Source: Strigamia acuminata (lineage: Eukaryota > Arthropoda > Chilopoda > Geophilomorpha > Linotaeniidae). Taken from it: DNA of 64,000 bases. The first letter of the stretch is position 1. The number at the start of each line of letters is the position of its first letter. Of this stretch, positions 63,051 through 64,000 are shown piece after piece. The notes under the pieces are model-generated. The model searched no databases. It was not told the origin of the DNA and saw only the letters and a program-made list of their open reading frames with translations. The stretch spans positions 620,001 to 684,000 of the forward strand of contig OX442324.1 in NCBI GenBank assembly GCA_949358305.1, read 5' to 3'. The position numbers were made by a program, and so were the translations under genes.

Positions 63051-63400
63051 ATTAGGGTAATCGACGTGGAGTAATTTCCCGGTTACTCTCCCGCCAGCCA
63101 GAACCGAGCGGAGTAATTTCCCGGCAATGGATAACCTTTCCTGCGAGAAACTTCTGATTCAATTCGTTGTTGGTTGATGGAACATCTTAATTATTATTTT
63201 GATGTTGATTGCACTTGGGGCAAAAATAGCTCGGCGCTATTTTAATTTATCCTTTATTTTTACAGTTATTTCTCCAGTATTGTGAATTTAATATCATGAT
63301 AAATTCTATCGAATTTATATGAATATTTAATCACCTTATTTTCACATTGTTACATCTCGCGATAATTATTATTTCTAATAATTACTATCGATGTGATGTG

Positions 63401-63799
63401 TGTGACGATACAGTAAAAGTCAACCGCACCTCTCGGATATAACCCACCCAAGCCTAACCATTACACACCTTTTTAGAACTCACCCCGGACCATTTAGAAG
63501 TCAAAGCCATTCGTTAGATGACATCTTTTACGTCCCAATAATAAGACCGTTACATATTCTTATTATCCGACTGAAAACCACAAGTGGTATTATTTTAGGG
63601 CTTTTGCCAACCCATTGTATATTTTAACGTGAAGTTAGTTTAGCCATTTGTAGGCATAGTATTTATATAAGTTCCAACTTGTAATAAATTGTCATATGTT
63701 TTGAGAAAACATGCAAGCCTCGTTTTTACACTTATAGTTCACATGCAGTTCACACTTTAATTATTATGTAATTGCTGTCTTGAAAAGGTAATCGTCACA
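63401..63799 (+). mobile_element. Possible LTR (TGTGACGAT...ATCGTCACA)
   Basis: 399 bases with the same ends as 11497-11755. Contains a TATA-like TTATATAAG near 63665 and AATAAA near 63682 in the order expected of an LTR read on the + strand. No TSD, PBS or polypurine tract was recognised. Confidence 0.4.
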
Positions 63800-63899
63800 G
63801 AATAACACAAGTCTTCAATAAGCATGGTGAAATTATTCATCGGCGAATTTATTCGAATTTATATTTATAAACCGAAATAAATAAACTTATTTATTTAAA

Positions 63900-64000
63900 G
63901 GCGGTGGCTATATCCACCCTCTTGGAGGGTGAAAATAGGTGGGTGGCTATTTTCACCCCCTTGGAGGGTGGAAATATATTGGTGGCTATTTTCACCCACT
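63900..64000. repeat. Tandem repeat at window end, unit about 33 bp
   Basis: Three units of GGTGGCTATTTTCACCCCCT TGGAGGGTGGAAATA; each unit has a CACCC...GGGTG inverted pair. It runs off the right edge. Confidence 0.85.

Noticed and set aside
44200-64000. Upstream synapsin exons or a nested TIMP gene in the large intron
   Set aside because: TIMP lies within synapsin introns in some animals, but no frame with its Cys-rich N-terminus or with the synapsin N-terminal domain was found here.

Overview
The window looks like a piece of an AT-rich invertebrate (probably arthropod-like) nuclear genome. Evidence for a eukaryote is one spliced host gene with phased GT/AG introns (synapsin), LTR retrotransposons of the Ty1/copia class, Tc1/mariner and hAT-like DNA elements, and many minisatellites. 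No prokaryotic operon, rRNA gene or CRISPR array was seen. The species cannot be named from the sequence.

Left block (1 to about 9.9 kb, perhaps 10.3 kb): an integrated virus-like Maverick/Polinton (adintovirus-like) element, cut by the left window edge. On the + strand are a conserved Polinton-type ORF (partial), a penton-like minor capsid protein, a 53-residue ORF, a major capsid candidate, a basic Gly-rich pX/pVI-like protein, an adenain-like cysteine protease and a long coiled-coil fibre-like protein. A protein-primed type B DNA polymerase faces them tail to tail on the - strand. Integrase and packaging ATPase are not in the window. The frames are long and unbroken, so the copy looks young. 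The protease frame is joined to the upstream gene by a perfect -1 slippery heptamer next to the stop codon.

10 to 19.4 kb: non-coding DNA with minisatellites, a possible solo LTR and TIR elements. 19.4 to 29.2 kb: two decayed copia elements (C and D) carrying nested non-autonomous DNA elements. 29.4 to 31.9 kb: another TIR element and a minisatellite.

31.9 to 44.2 kb: eight exons of the host synapsin gene on the - strand, covering the ATP-grasp domain and the start of the Ser/Gln-rich tail. Its introns hold a near-perfect 20-bp satellite of about 64 units and a dozen other minisatellites. Upstream synapsin exons must lie beyond the right edge.

44.8 to 60 kb: a nested pile. A retrotransposon-type gag gene (- strand) is split by a palindromic Tc1/mariner derivative (TSD TA), which is split by copia element A (TSD TATAT), which is split by copia element B (TSD AAATA), which itself contains an inverted copy of its own LTR-gag end. 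60 to 64 kb: a Tc1/mariner element with a broken transposase, a Tc1-like MITE, diverged tandem repeats and a possible LTR.

The most notable points are the Polinton gene set (fibre-like gene and possible frameshift-made protease), the palindromic Tc1 element, and the intronic satellite that begins 48 nt from a synapsin splice acceptor.
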